Shown in pieces: positions 38,499 to 50,010 of a DNA stretch of 64,000 nt. The translations under genes and the position numbers were made by a program. The notes under the pieces are model-generated. The model was not told the DNA's origin. It made no database searches and saw nothing but the letters and a program-made list of their open reading frames with translations. The stretch lies in contig JAIOJX010000006.1 of NCBI GenBank assembly GCA_022376925.1, positions 63,697,394 to 63,761,393 on the forward strand. Direction: 5' to 3'. Each line of letters starts with the position of its first letter. Position 1 is the stretch's first letter. Origin of the DNA: Tragulus kanchil. Lineage: Eukaryota > Chordata > Mammalia > Artiodactyla > Tragulidae.

Positions 38499-38722
38499 GG
38501 GCTTCCCTGGTAGCTCAGCTGGTAAAGAATCTACCTGCAATTTGGAGACCCCGGTTCAAATCCTGGGTTGGAAAGATTCCCTGGAGAAGGGATAGGCTAC
38601 CCACTCCAGTATTCTTGCTTGGAAAATCTCCATGGACATAGAAGCCTGGCGGGCTACAGTCCATGGGGTCTCAAAGAGTCAGACATGACTGAACGACTAA
38701 GCACAACACAGCACAGCACAGC
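38499..38722 (+). mobile_element. Bov-tA-type SINE inserted in NUMT near the ND6/ND5 border
   Basis: A full-length element starting GGGCTTCCCTGGTAGCTCAG with a CACA-type tail. It is flanked by AAGTTTAACATT (38487-38498) and AAGTTTAATATT (38723-38734), a 12 bp duplication with one mismatch. Confidence 0.93.
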
Positions 38723-38988
38723 AAGTTTAATATTAGCATAATAAGGAAAAAGAAGAAAATTAATACTTGGTTTTGAAGTTAAAGTGGAAGTTTTTACTTG
38801 AAGATAGGAAGTAGTTTTTGGTAATACATATTTCTAGCCAAATTGAATGTCGTAATAATGATGCTGACTTTTGGCTTGCTGAAAGGTTGATGGATGGTGA
38901 CAGGCAGTGAATGACAATTGGAAGAGGCTGGACAATTTATACAGATGCAACACGGAATTAAATTTAAGATTTGTGTTGTAAAGTTAAG

Positions 38989-41154
38989 TTCAAGTACTAT
39001 TATAAAACCTGAGATAGTTACAGTGAAAGCTGCTCATTTTAGATAGTAGGGCAGAGTTATATATCAATAGTTGTTGGAGTAATCTTGTTGGAAGTAAAAA
39101 TTCTAGTGAAGATGCTTTTGATTAAAATATGCTTAATAGAATCAATTAGGAGAGGATTATTTTCATTTATTAGAATTATAGTCAAAAAACAAGGTTGTCC
39201 TAGATATGTAAAGAAAATAATTTGAATACTATAGGTAGCTGCTAGGGAAGTGGCCACAGTGTAATTATAAGACTCAGGCATTAGTATATACTAGTATATT
39301 AGTATATATTAGTATATACACTGTGGTAGCAATTTTGATAATTAAATCTTTGTAGTAAGAACCTGTAAAGGAAGGCCTGTCTGTGAACTTTACACTTCTG
39401 ATAATAAGTGAGATTGAAATAAAGGGTAAAGCTCTAAACATACTGCCTATTTTTCAAGTGTATTATTTATGAAATCATGAAGAATAAATCCAGTGAATAT
39501 AACTAATATGGATCTTACAAATACATGCGTGCAGATGTGAAGGAATGCTAAGTATGGTTGGTTAATACCAATAGTAACTATTACTAGGCCTAAATGGCTT
39601 GAAGTAGAAAAAATAGCAATCTGCTTCATGTCATTTTGGATGAGAGAGCAAACTGCTGTGAATAGTTGTGATGTTACCACCTAGACAGATTGTCAGTGTC
39701 TTGGATAGTTCCATTATTTTCTATCGCTGGTGAAAAACAAATTACTAAAAGCCCCAACTACTGCACTTGAATGAAACTGAGGCTGGGGTTGGGCCTCCTT
39801 GCAGCTGAGGGAAGTAGTGGACAAGGCCAAGCTGATGGAATTCACCAGCCACAGCTGGAAGCTCCATGAGTATAATCAGATGGTGACGAAGGTTAAAAGC
39901 TTGAAGATTTGTTGGAAATTTCATGAGCTGAAGTTAAATTGTTCCTTTCTCCCTGGAATGGCAGCTTCTCAGGTAGCATGGCTGCAATTACTTCTGTAAT
40001 TACTTCCTGCCTTGGACGAAAGGAAATAACCAAATTCTCACCTCCACTCCTCCCTTTACTGGGGACAGAAATTCAAGTACTATTATAAAACCTGAGATAG
40101 TTACAGTGAAAGCTGCTCATTTTAGATAGTAGGGCAGAGTTATATATCAATAGTTGTTGGAGTAATCTTGTTGGAAGTAAAAATTCTAGTGAAGATGCTT
40201 TTGATTAAAATATGCTTAATAGAATCAATTAGGAGAGGATTATTTTCATTTATTAGAATTATAGTCAAAAAACAAGGTTGTCCTAGATATGTAAAGAAAA
40301 TAATTTGAATACTATAGGTAGCTGCTAGGGAAGTGGCCACAGTGTAATTATAAGACTCAGGCATTAGTATATACTAGTATATTAGTATATATTAGTATAT
40401 ACACTGTGGTAGCAATTTTGATAATTAAATCTTTGTAGTAAGAACCTGTAAAGGAAGGCCTGTCTGTGAACTTTACACTTCTGATAATAAGTGAGATTGA
40501 AATAAAGGGTAAAGCTCTAAACATACTGCCTATTTTTCAAGTGTATTATTTATGAAATCATGAAGAATAAATCCAGTGAATATAACTAATATGGATCTTA
40601 CAAATACATGCGTGCAGATGTGAAGGAATGCTAAGTATGGTTGGTTAATACCAATAGTAACTATTACTAGGCCTAAATGGCTTGAAGTAGAAAAAATAGC
40701 AATCTGCTTCATGTCATTTTGGATGAGAGAGCAAACTGCTGTGAATAGTTGTGATGTTACCACCTAGACAGATTGTCAGTGTCTTGGATAGTTCCATTAT
40801 TTTCTATCGCTGGTGAAAAACAAATTACTAAAAGCCCCAACTACTGCACTTGAATGAAACTGAGGCTGGGGTTGGGCCTCCTTGCAGCTGAGGGAAGTAG
40901 TGGACAAGGCCAAGCTGATGGAATTCACCAGCCACAGCTGGAAGCTCCATGAGTATAATCAGATGGTGACGAAGGTTAAAAGCTTGAAGATTTGTTGGAA
41001 ATTTCATGAGCTGAAGTTAAATTGTTCCTTTCTCCCTGGAATGGCAGCTTCTCAGGTAGCATGGCTGCAATTACTTCTGTAATTACTTCCTGCCTTGGAC
41101 GAAAGGAAATAACCAAATTCTCACCTCCACTCCTCCCTTTACTGGGGACAGAAT
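38989..41154 (+). repeat. Tandem duplication, period 1083 (38989-40071 / 40072-41154)
   Basis: It covers the ND5 part of the mitochondrial insertion and flanking intron. The copies abut directly and look identical. Confidence 0.95.
40072..40923 (-). pseudogene. NUMT ND5 part, duplicate copy
   Basis: A repeat of the ND5 portion of the NUMT (from 38989) caused by the 1083 bp duplication. It is not a second mitochondrial insertion, since its flanks are copied too and the break falls at the duplication joint. Confidence 0.9.
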
Positions 41155-41387
41155 TCAACCACTTTAGAATAGGCAGAAGTGACTCAGGCATACTCATGTG
41201 TGATATTATTTATTCTTTTTCTTCGTTGATAAAGTGTTTGTTGAGATCATGCAGGGTGCTAAATACTGTTATAGTAGAGAGTTATAAACATGGATCAATA
41301 GTCGACTTGCCTTTGCACGCCTCACAGTTGGGTGAGGGAAAGGAACATTCAAATAAGGACTAAATGAGTGCCATGTGTGTATTTCAA

Positions 41388-41565
41388 GAGAGAGAGAACT
41401 CTCTGGGGTCTTTTTCTATAGAAGTTCTAACTCTATCAGCCCCATCCTCATGACCTCATCCTAATTGCCTCCCAAATGGTCCCTCCAAATACCATCATGT
41501 ATCATCACATTGGGGGATAGGATGAATTATGCGGGAAGACAAACATTCAGCCTGTAACACAAAGT
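41388..41565 (-). mobile_element. MaLR-type (MLT1/MST-like) LTR fragment
   Basis: It resembles the antisense of the conserved MaLR LTR segment: CTCTCTGGGGTCTTTTTCTA, then CATCCTCATGACCTCATCCT, then CATCACATTGGGGGATAGGA and ACAAACATTCAGCCTGTAAC. No internal retroviral genes. The duplicate is at 42451-42628. Confidence 0.7.
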
Positions 41566-42450
41566 AATGATAGTATTAAACATTTTATTGAATGTCCTAC
41601 CAGAGTTTTGCTCTGGGTAGAAATTTATTGTAAATACGGGAGGCAGACAGGGATATCTACAAAAGTGAGATTTTATAATGTGCTGATTTTGATATATGAC
41701 ATTAGATAGCTTACTGTGAACGGTGTTGGATTCGTGATCTCCAAAGGAGAAGATTTTCACTTTGGGATCAGAGGCCTTGGTTTTGGTCACTCAGAGCTTC
41801 ATACAGTAAAAGTTTTATTAAAGAAAAAAAGGGATAGAGAAAGCTTCCAGCTAAAGGAACTGGAAGGGGGATAAAATAGTATTCCCAGAAGCTAGTTTAG
41901 GTGAGGCAGTTAGTACTTTTCCAGTTGGTTATTAACAATAGATCAAAAGAAAAGATCTCTAAAGATCTTACTAGACACACACTCAAAACATACATCTTTA
42001 GATAACATAGGTATAAGCTAAGAAAGAGAAACATGTCCTCCAGCAAGATACCCTGTTGTTGTAAATTTCATGAGCTGAAGTTAAATTGTTCCTTTCTCCT
42101 GGAATGGCAGCTTCTCAGGTAGCATGGCTGCAATTACTTCTGTAATTACTTCCTGCCTTGGACGAAAGGAAATAACCAAATTCTCACCTCCACTCCTCCC
42201 TTTACTGGGGACAGAATTCAACCACTTTAGAATAGGCAGAAGTGACTCAGGCATACTCATGTGTGATATTATTTATTCTTTTTCTTCGTTGATAAAGTGT
42301 TTGTTGAGATCATGCAGGGTGCTAAATACTGTTATAGTAGAGAGTTATAAACATGGATCAATAGTCGACTTGCCTTTGCACGCCTCACAGTTGGGTGAGG
42401 GAAAGGAACATTCAAATAAGGACTAAATGAGTGCCATGTGTGTATTTCAA

Positions 42451-42628
42451 GAGAGAGAGAACTCTCTGGGGTCTTTTTCTATAGAAGTTCTAACTCTATC
42501 AGCCCCATCCTCATGACCTCATCCTAATTGCCTCCCAAATGGTCCCTCCAAATACCATCATGTATCATCACATTGGGGGATAGGATGAATTATGCGGGAA
42601 GACAAACATTCAGCCTGTAACACAAAGT
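42451..42628 (-). mobile_element. MaLR-type LTR fragment, duplicate copy
   Basis: The same fragment 1063 bp downstream. Confidence 0.7.
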
Positions 42629-43704
42629 AATGATAGTATTAAACATTTTATTGAATGTCCTACCAGAGTTTTGCTCTGGGTAGAAATTTATTGTAAATAC
42701 GGGAGGCAGACAGGGATATCTACAAAAGTGAGATTTTATAATGTGCTGATTTTGATATATGACATTAGATAGCTTACTGTGAACGGTGTTGGATTCGTGA
42801 TCTCCAAAGGAGAAGATTTTCACTTTGGGATCAGAGGCCTTGGTTTTGGTCACTCAGAGCTTCATACAGTAAAAGTTTTATTAAAGAAAAAAAGGGATAG
42901 AGAAAGCTTCCAGCTAAAGGAACTGGAAGGGGGATAAAATAGTATTCCCAGAAGCTAGTTTAGGTGAGGCAGTTAGTACTTTTCCAGTTGGTTATTAACA
43001 ATAGATCAAAAGAAAAGATCTCTAAAGATCTTACTAGACACACACTCAAAACATACATCTTTAGATAACATAGGTATAAGCTAAGAAAGAGAAACATGTC
43101 CTCCAGCAAGATACCCTGTTGTTGTAAACTTTAACTCTGAGCTTAAAGAAAGTCTTAGGCAAAATAGATTATTGTCATAGGCGTGGCAATCAAAATGAAG
43201 GCACCTTGACAAATTGTTTGTACCTCCCCTGCCTTGGTAACCACTGGCCTCTTTATCAAGTCTGCCTATTCGCCCCTTTCTTTTTGTAAATTTTTTCACT
43301 TAATAATTTCTCATTTTTCCATGTCAGTGAACTTTAATTTTGTCTTTGTTTAATAAATGTATATATTATCCCAGTGTATAGATATGTCCTTACTTATTAA
43401 CCAATTCCAAACTAATGAACATCTGGATTCTTTCCAATTTTAAAAATATTATAAACAACTGACCTAAACCTTTAGCAATGTTTGGGCATCTACTTTTCAA
43501 AGGCAAGTGAGAGGAAGGTCCAGAAATCCAAGCTTTAGACTTAGGCTAAGTTGATTTCAGTTCTGGTTGTCCTTCTCACTGATCAGGTTACACTGGGCAA
43601 GTAATGTGCCAAACATGTGAGCATGCAATAAAAGGCAGTTACTATATTTAGGAGTGGGAATCAGAACTATGTACAATGGATTAAGGCTTAGAAGCAACCA
43701 GAGG

Positions 43705-44640
43705 TGTTTTTTATTTGTTATCTGTTTTTATTGATTCTTTTTTTAAATTGGAATAGAGTTAATTTAAAATGTTGCATTAGTTTCAGGTGTACAGTGAAGT
43801 TATTGTTATATGTCTTCAGTGGTGTTTTGTTGTTTACAGCTATACATAATCCCAGATCAGTCATAGGTATATCCCTGACCCCTGCCACCTGAGTCCTCCT
43901 CTACCTCCCTCCCTGTCCCACCCCTCCAGGTTGTGGCATATCCCCCGAGTAAGTTCCCTTAGCCTTAGAGCATACTCACAATGGTTATTTCTTTTACATA
44001 TGATAGTGTGGGTTTCCATGTTACTCTTTCCCTGCCTCTCACCCGATCTTCCCTCCCCTCACTGTCCATAAGTCTAGTCTTTGTCTGTTTCTCCATTGCT
44101 GCTCTGTGTGTGTATTTATCAGTACCATCTTTCTAGATTCCATATATATATATGCATATGTCTTTGTCCTCTTTTTGACTTACTTCACTTTGTATAATAG
44201 GTTCTAGATTCATCCACCTCCTTAGGACTGATTCAAATGCATTTCCTTTTATGGCTGAGAAATATTCCATTGTATATATGTACCATAGCTTTTTTATCCA
44301 TTCATTTGTCATGGGACATCTAGGGTGCTTCCATGTTCTAGCTATTGTAAAAAGTGCTGCAATGAACATTGTGGTACAGGTGTCTCTTTCAATTTTTATT
44401 TCATCAGAGTATATGCCTAATAGTGGGCTGAGTCATATGGTGCTTCTATTCCTAGTTCTTTGAGGCATTTCCATACTGTCTTCCATACAGTGGCTGTATC
44501 ATTCCCACCAACAATGTTAAGAGTGTTCCCTTTTCTCCACATCCTACCCACTTATTGTCTGTAGATTTTTTGATGATGGCCATGCTGACTGGTACGAGGT
44601 GATATCTCATTGTAGCTTTTTAAATTAAGATTTATTATCT
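43705..44640 (-). mobile_element. L1 3' region (3' UTR and ORF2 end side), antisense
   Basis: Typical antisense landmarks: GTTTCAGGTGTACAGTGAAG, a CCTCCCTCCCTGTCC stretch, then GCTGAGAAATATTCCATTGT and AGTGCTGCAATGAACATTGT. The right part recurs at 45258-45798. Confidence 0.8.
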
Positions 44641-44654
44641 TTTTTTTTTTAAAT

Positions 44655-44913
44655 TTTGGCCTCTTTTATTGGTCCTTCATTTATTTATTTTCATCCATTT
44701 TAATTCTTCAACCTGTGTGGGCCTCCCATTGCATTGACCTTTCTGTTGCAGAGCACTGACTCTGGGCACACACACTCCAGAGTGCTGGGTCATAATTGGG
44801 CACACTGGTCCAGCTGCTCTGTGGCATATCGGATCTTCCCATGCCAGGGATTGAACTGGTGCCCCTTGCACTGCAAGGTGGACTCTTTACCCACTGAACC
44901 ACCAGGGAAGCCC
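44655..44913 (-). mobile_element. CHR-type SINE inserted in L1
   Basis: An antisense element ending CACCAGGGAAGCCC. TATTATCT precedes its T-tail (about 44632-44639) and follows its end (44914-44921), a plausible 8 bp target-site duplication. Confidence 0.85.
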
Positions 44914-45812
44914 TATTATCTATTTTATTTTCATAGTTTATTACCAAAAAGAAAACCAAAATGGAATCAGTAGGCATTGACCCAGGAGTGATAAGCAAGG
45001 CACAGAATAAGAGAACCCTGGACACCATGCAAGGTACACAACCTTGGCAGACTCTGTGCTGCCCTGATGAGTGGGTGTAGCACCTGTGCCCCAGTGCAGC
45101 CAGTAGCTGCTTCTTTAGGTGATAGAAGCAAAGGGGACAGAAAAGTCAAAGATATCACTTTTCAAGTAATTACATTTTCTTTAAAGGCAAAAGAAACACT
45201 TTTAAACTTCTATTTATCAAACAATGAGCATTCAACAATTGCCAAAATAACAAAAAATGCTCTGTGTGTGTATTTATCAGTACCATCTTTCTAGATTCCA
45301 TATATATATATGCATATGTCTTTGTCCTCTTTTTGACTTACTTCACTTTGTATAATAGGTTCTAGATTCATCCACCTCCTTAGGACTGATTCAAATGCAT
45401 TTCCTTTTATGGCTGAGAAATATTCCATTGTATATATGTACCATAGCTTTTTTATCCATTCATTTGTCATGGGACATCTAGGGTGCTTCCATGTTCTAGC
45501 TATTGTAAAAAGTGCTGCAATGAACATTGTGGTACAGGTGTCTCTTTCAATTTTTATTTCATCAGAGTATATGCCTAATAGTGGGCTGAGTCATATGGTG
45601 CTTCTATTCCTAGTTCTTTGAGGCATTTCCATACTGTCTTCCATACAGTGGCTGTATCATTCCCACCAACAATGTTAAGAGTGTTCCCTTTTCTCCACAT
45701 CCTACCCACTTATTGTCTGTAGATTTTTTGATGATGGCCATGCTGACTGGTACGAGGTGATATCTCATTGTAGCTTTTTAAATTAAGATTTATTATCTTT
45801 TTTTTTTTAAAT

Positions 45813-46071
45813 TTTGGCCTCTTTTATTGGTCCTTCATTTATTTATTTTCATCCATTTTAATTCTTCAACCTGTGTGGGCCTCCCATTGCATTGACCTTT
45901 CTGTTGCAGAGCACTGACTCTGGGCACACACACTCCAGAGTGCTGGGTCATAATTGGGCACACTGGTCCAGCTGCTCTGTGGCATATCGGATCTTCCCAT
46001 GCCAGGGATTGAACTGGTGCCCCTTGCACTGCAAGGTGGACTCTTTACCCACTGAACCACCAGGGAAGCCC
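45813..46071 (-). mobile_element. CHR-type SINE, duplicate copy
   Basis: The same insertion in the second copy of the 1158 bp duplication. Confidence 0.85.
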
Positions 46072-46113
46072 TATTATCTATTTTATTTTCATAGTTTATT
46101 ACCAAAAAGAAAA

Positions 46114-48495
46114 CCAAAATGGAATCAGTAGGCATTGACCCAGGAGTGATAAGCAAGGCACAGAATAAGAGAACCCTGGACACCATGCAAGGTACACAAC
46201 CTTGGCAGACTCTGTGCTGCCCTGATGAGTGGGTGTAGCACCTGTGCCCCAGTGCAGCCAGTAGCTGCTTCTTTAGGTGATAGAAGCAAAGGGGACAGAA
46301 AAGTCAAAGATATCACTTTTCAAGTAATTACATTTTCTTTAAAGGCAAAAGAAACACTTTTTAAACTTCTATTTATCAAACAATGAGCATTCAACAATTG
46401 CTAACAACTAATTGAAGATAATACATCCTTTGATGAAATCTCGACTGTAAATATTGAGGGTGGTAACAGAATAGAAAAGAAGCATAGATGTAAAGGACAT
46501 TTAGAAAAGAGTAAACAGGGAAAGAATCAGGGAAAGAAAGGTGGCTGATTAACTTGTATCTGCCCAACCGTCACCTTCTCCCCTTCTTCCATTCTGGATC
46601 TAAAGAGCTATTGTGGTAAGGACAGGTAATCGCAAAGGACTAGAAAGAGCTAGAAAGAGGACAGGGGGCCAGGAGTGGTACCCTTTCAGCAATGGAATTG
46701 CCACTAACCCGCCATGGGACCTTGAACCTCTCTTTCTCCTCTGTAAAATCACATGTAGCCTAATATTCATAGTGACTTCTGTTTACAGTGCTAAGGATTT
46801 TGTTATCAGCTCCTTACAACAGACCTATAAGGTATTATTATTATTTTTGTTAGACACAGAAAAGATAAACAATTTGTTTGACCTCACATAGCTAGTAAGG
46901 TTTCAAGCTGGGGCCCACACCCACACTTTCCTGTTCCAGAACCTGTGCTCCTCACTGGCCTGCCCTGCTGTCTCCTAAGGTGCCATCCAGAGCTAGAATC
47001 CCCTGGCCCTGATATCCTACTGGCTGTCTCAGAAGTCCCCAAGTGCTTACTAAACCTGGACAGAGAACAAAGAACTCTTTCAAGCCACAGTGATCATGGC
47101 AACCTGGGGGCCATATGAAAGAGTTCCCAGCCTGTGCTCTCCCACCTGCCAGTCTGGAATTCCCCGTCATTAACAATAATCAGTTGATGAGACATTTCCG
47201 GCTGTAGACATAATAACCACACAGTTTGTTTCCAAAGCAAGATGGAATGCAGTGCCTTTTAAAGTCTCTGTGAGACTGCTATATGTTCTCTGGAGTGTAT
47301 AAAGGTACATTCAAATGTTCTATTTGAAGCCAAAATGGAATCAGTAGGCATGCAAGGTACACAACCTTGGAAAGACTCTGTGCTGCCCTGATGAGTGGGT
47401 GTAGCACCTGTGCCCCAGTGCAGCCAGTAGCTGCTTCTTTAGGGGATAGAAGCAAAGGGGACAGAAAAGTCAAAGATATCACTTTTCACGTAATTACATT
47501 TTCTTTAAAGGCAAAAGAAACACTTTTAAACTTCTATTTATCAAACAATGAGCATTCAACAATTGCTAACAACTAATTGAAGATAATACATCCTTTGATG
47601 AAATCTCGACTGTAAATATTGAGGGTGGTAACAGAATAGAAAAGAAGCATAGATGTAAAGGACATTTAGAAAAGAGTAAACAGGGAAAGAATCAGGGAAA
47701 GAAAGGTGGCTGATTAACTTGTATCTGCCCAACCGTCACCTTCTCCCCTTCTTCCATTCTGGATCTAAAGAGCTATTGTGGTAAGGACAGGTAATCGCAA
47801 AGGACTAGAAAGAGCTAGAAAGAGGACAGGGGGCCAGGAGTGGTACCCTTTCAGCAATGGAATTGCCACTAACCCGCCATGGGACCTTGAACCTCTCTTT
47901 CTCCTCTGTAAAATCACATGTAGCCTAATATTCATAGTGACTTCTGTTTACAGTGCTAAGGATTTTGTTATCAGCTCCTTACAACAGACCTATAAGGTAT
48001 TATTATTATTTTTGTTAGACACAGAAAAGATAAACAATTTGTTTGACCTCACATAGCTAGTAAGGTTTCAAGCTGGGGCCCACACCCACACTTTCCTGTT
48101 CCAGAACCTGTGCTCCTCACTGGCCTGCCCTGCTGTCTCCTAAGGTGCCATCCAGAGCTAGAATCCCCTGGCCCTGATATCCTACTGGCTGTCTCAGAAG
48201 TCCCCAAGTGCTTACTAAACCTGGACAGAGAACAAAGAACTCTTTCAAGCCACAGTGATCATGGCAACCTGGGGGCCATATGAAAGAGTTCCCAGCCTGT
48301 GCTCTCCCACCTGCCAGTCTGGAATTCCCCGTCATTAACAATAATCAGTTGATGAGACATTTCCGGCTGTAGACATAATAACCACACAGTTTGTTTCCAA
48401 AGCAAGATGGAATGCAGTGCCTTTTTAAAGTCTCTGTGAGACTGCTATATGTTCTCTGGAGTGTATAAAGGTACATTCAAATGTTCTATTTGAAG
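46114..48495 (+). repeat. Tandem duplication, period 1165, second copy with a 51 bp deletion
   Basis: The copies are 46114-47329 and 47330-48495. The offset is 1216 at the left edge and drops to 1165 after about 20 bases, so the start of the second copy lacks 51 bp. The rest matches. Confidence 0.93.
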
Positions 48496-50010
48496 ATAAA
48501 CTTCAGTGATAAAAACTTGATTCACAAAGATTTACTCTTTATAATAAATTACAATATATTAAAGTTATCCCAGATTTCCTCAAAATGACTGGAAAAGTAG
48601 TCACACCCAAATGATATTTGCATCTCTCCTATTATTCTGGGTTTTATATGACATAATTTTAACAATAAAATCAAGAATATATCTATCAACCTTAGATCTC
48701 AGAAGAACAACAGCATTTTACATATAGAATAAATGTAAAGGTTGATCATGTCCAAATCCTTCACTTCGGAGATAAGAAAATCAGGTCCAGGACTTTCAAC
48801 CCAGTAGACCCTCCACTGCAACCCAGGTCTGCTGGCTCCCAGTGCTGCCTTCACTGTCATAGAAAGTCTTCTAGCTGTGCAATGAAATTCTGTGAAGAGA
48901 ATGCTGAATTTTGACTTGAATGAACCTATGCTGACTGACTGGAAAGCATTTGCATAAACAGGAAAAGCACATTGGCCTGCAGGTTGAGTGAAGAGCCACT
49001 CAAGAAAGAGGAGGTCCTAGACTATCCAGTTTCCCCAAAAGTGTTTGCTAAGCTCCTCTACATTCTATTTTATTCTCAAAATAAGATTTTTTATTTTTAA
49101 AAATCCATAATTGTCACATTCTAAAATAATTGTCACATTCTGAAAGACACTATGTATTGCAGATTATAATGGAAAGAAAAAAAAGTTTCAGGTAGGGATT
49201 GAAGACAATGATGAATATAAGAGGCATCCTGAAGGAGTCACAAGCAGGAGCTAAACACTAATTTGGTGATAAAAATGGAAAAGGGAGAGTCGAAGGTAGC
49301 AACATTGTTCACTTACATAGGAATATCAGAATGACTTTTTAGACACATGAAGAAAAATTCAATTTATAATAATATTAATAATGAAATCTGACAATTCATA
49401 ATCGTTTACAATGTGCTGTGTTATGCTGAGCATTTTATAGACATCTGCTGCTCATGTGATCCATGCTGTTCTTCCCAGCTAGAATTTTAACCTATGTCTA
49501 CTTGACATCAGAGACAGAATCTTTATAATGAAGTCACAGATATATCAGGGGGAAAGGGATTATCTTTGTTTTTTAAGTGATCAGTAGTGGACAGTCCTGC
49601 TGAGGTCATGAGATTGAAGGCTGAAGAACAGGACTAACTGGCCAGAATGCTGGAGGAAAATAGTTTTAGTGGCATAATAAGGAATTAATCAAGATTCTGA
49701 GGAGTTACAAGGCAAACAGTGGGGATTGAAGGGTGATGGTAGATACAGATCATTCATTTGAGAATCTTTTTTTTTTTTTTGAATCTTTTTTAATAATGAG
49801 GAGTTAAGATAATAACTGGAAGAGGTAGCAGTGTCAGATTATGATTTTTCAATATGAGAAATACCTGGGCACGTTTGAAGACATGAGAAGGAGCCAGTGA
49901 GGAGAAAATAATGCACAGCCCTGTGGGAAGGAGGGATAATAAAATCAGTAACTTCTGGTCCATTGGAACCTAGAGTTTCCCATGTTTCCATGGGCTTTAG
50001 GAAAGCCTGG
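48496..50010. other. Unique intron sequence
   Basis: No coding exon, RNA gene or transposon recognised. An oligo-T stretch lies near 49768-49780. Confidence 0.5.

Larger units (their letters stand above)
37812..39840 (-). pseudogene. Nuclear mitochondrial insertion (NUMT): ND6-ND5 segment
   Basis: Read on the minus strand from about 39830 to 38740, the translation follows mitochondrial ND5. It runs from a GGPTP-like stretch, through [35 protein letters not shown] and TGSYYKDLII, to GQPCF and INENNPLLIDSIKH. Immediately left, the plus strand (37812-37872 and 38216-38477) follows ND6, including FNGMGDWVIYDTGDSGF, with TGA read as Trp under the mitochondrial code. ND6 and ND5 meet 3' end to 3' end, as in the mitochondrial genome. 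Frameshifts and stops make it non-functional in the nucleus. It is about 1.4 kb of mtDNA once two inserted SINEs are removed. The right boundary is uncertain (39700-39850). Confidence 0.92.
40999..43127 (+). repeat. Tandem duplication, period 1063 (40999-42062 / 42063-43127)
   Basis: Intron 6 sequence containing a MaLR-type LTR piece. One C-run indel separates the copies. Its head overlaps the preceding duplication. Confidence 0.95.
44100..46415 (+). repeat. Tandem duplication, period 1158 (44100-45257 / 45258-46415)
   Basis: L1 3' region plus a CHR-type SINE. The last ~20 bases of the first copy are corrupted (compare 45240-45260 with 46399-46415). Confidence 0.95.

Noticed and set aside
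39799..39999. A possible plus-strand exon near 39800 (LREVVDKAKLMEFTSHSW)
   Set aside because: Its first part is the antisense of the ND5-like NUMT. The rest matches nothing I recognise and has no supported splice context.
40072..40923. A second, independent mitochondrial insertion
   Set aside because: The copy includes the same non-mitochondrial flank on its right and starts mid-ND5 at a duplication joint.
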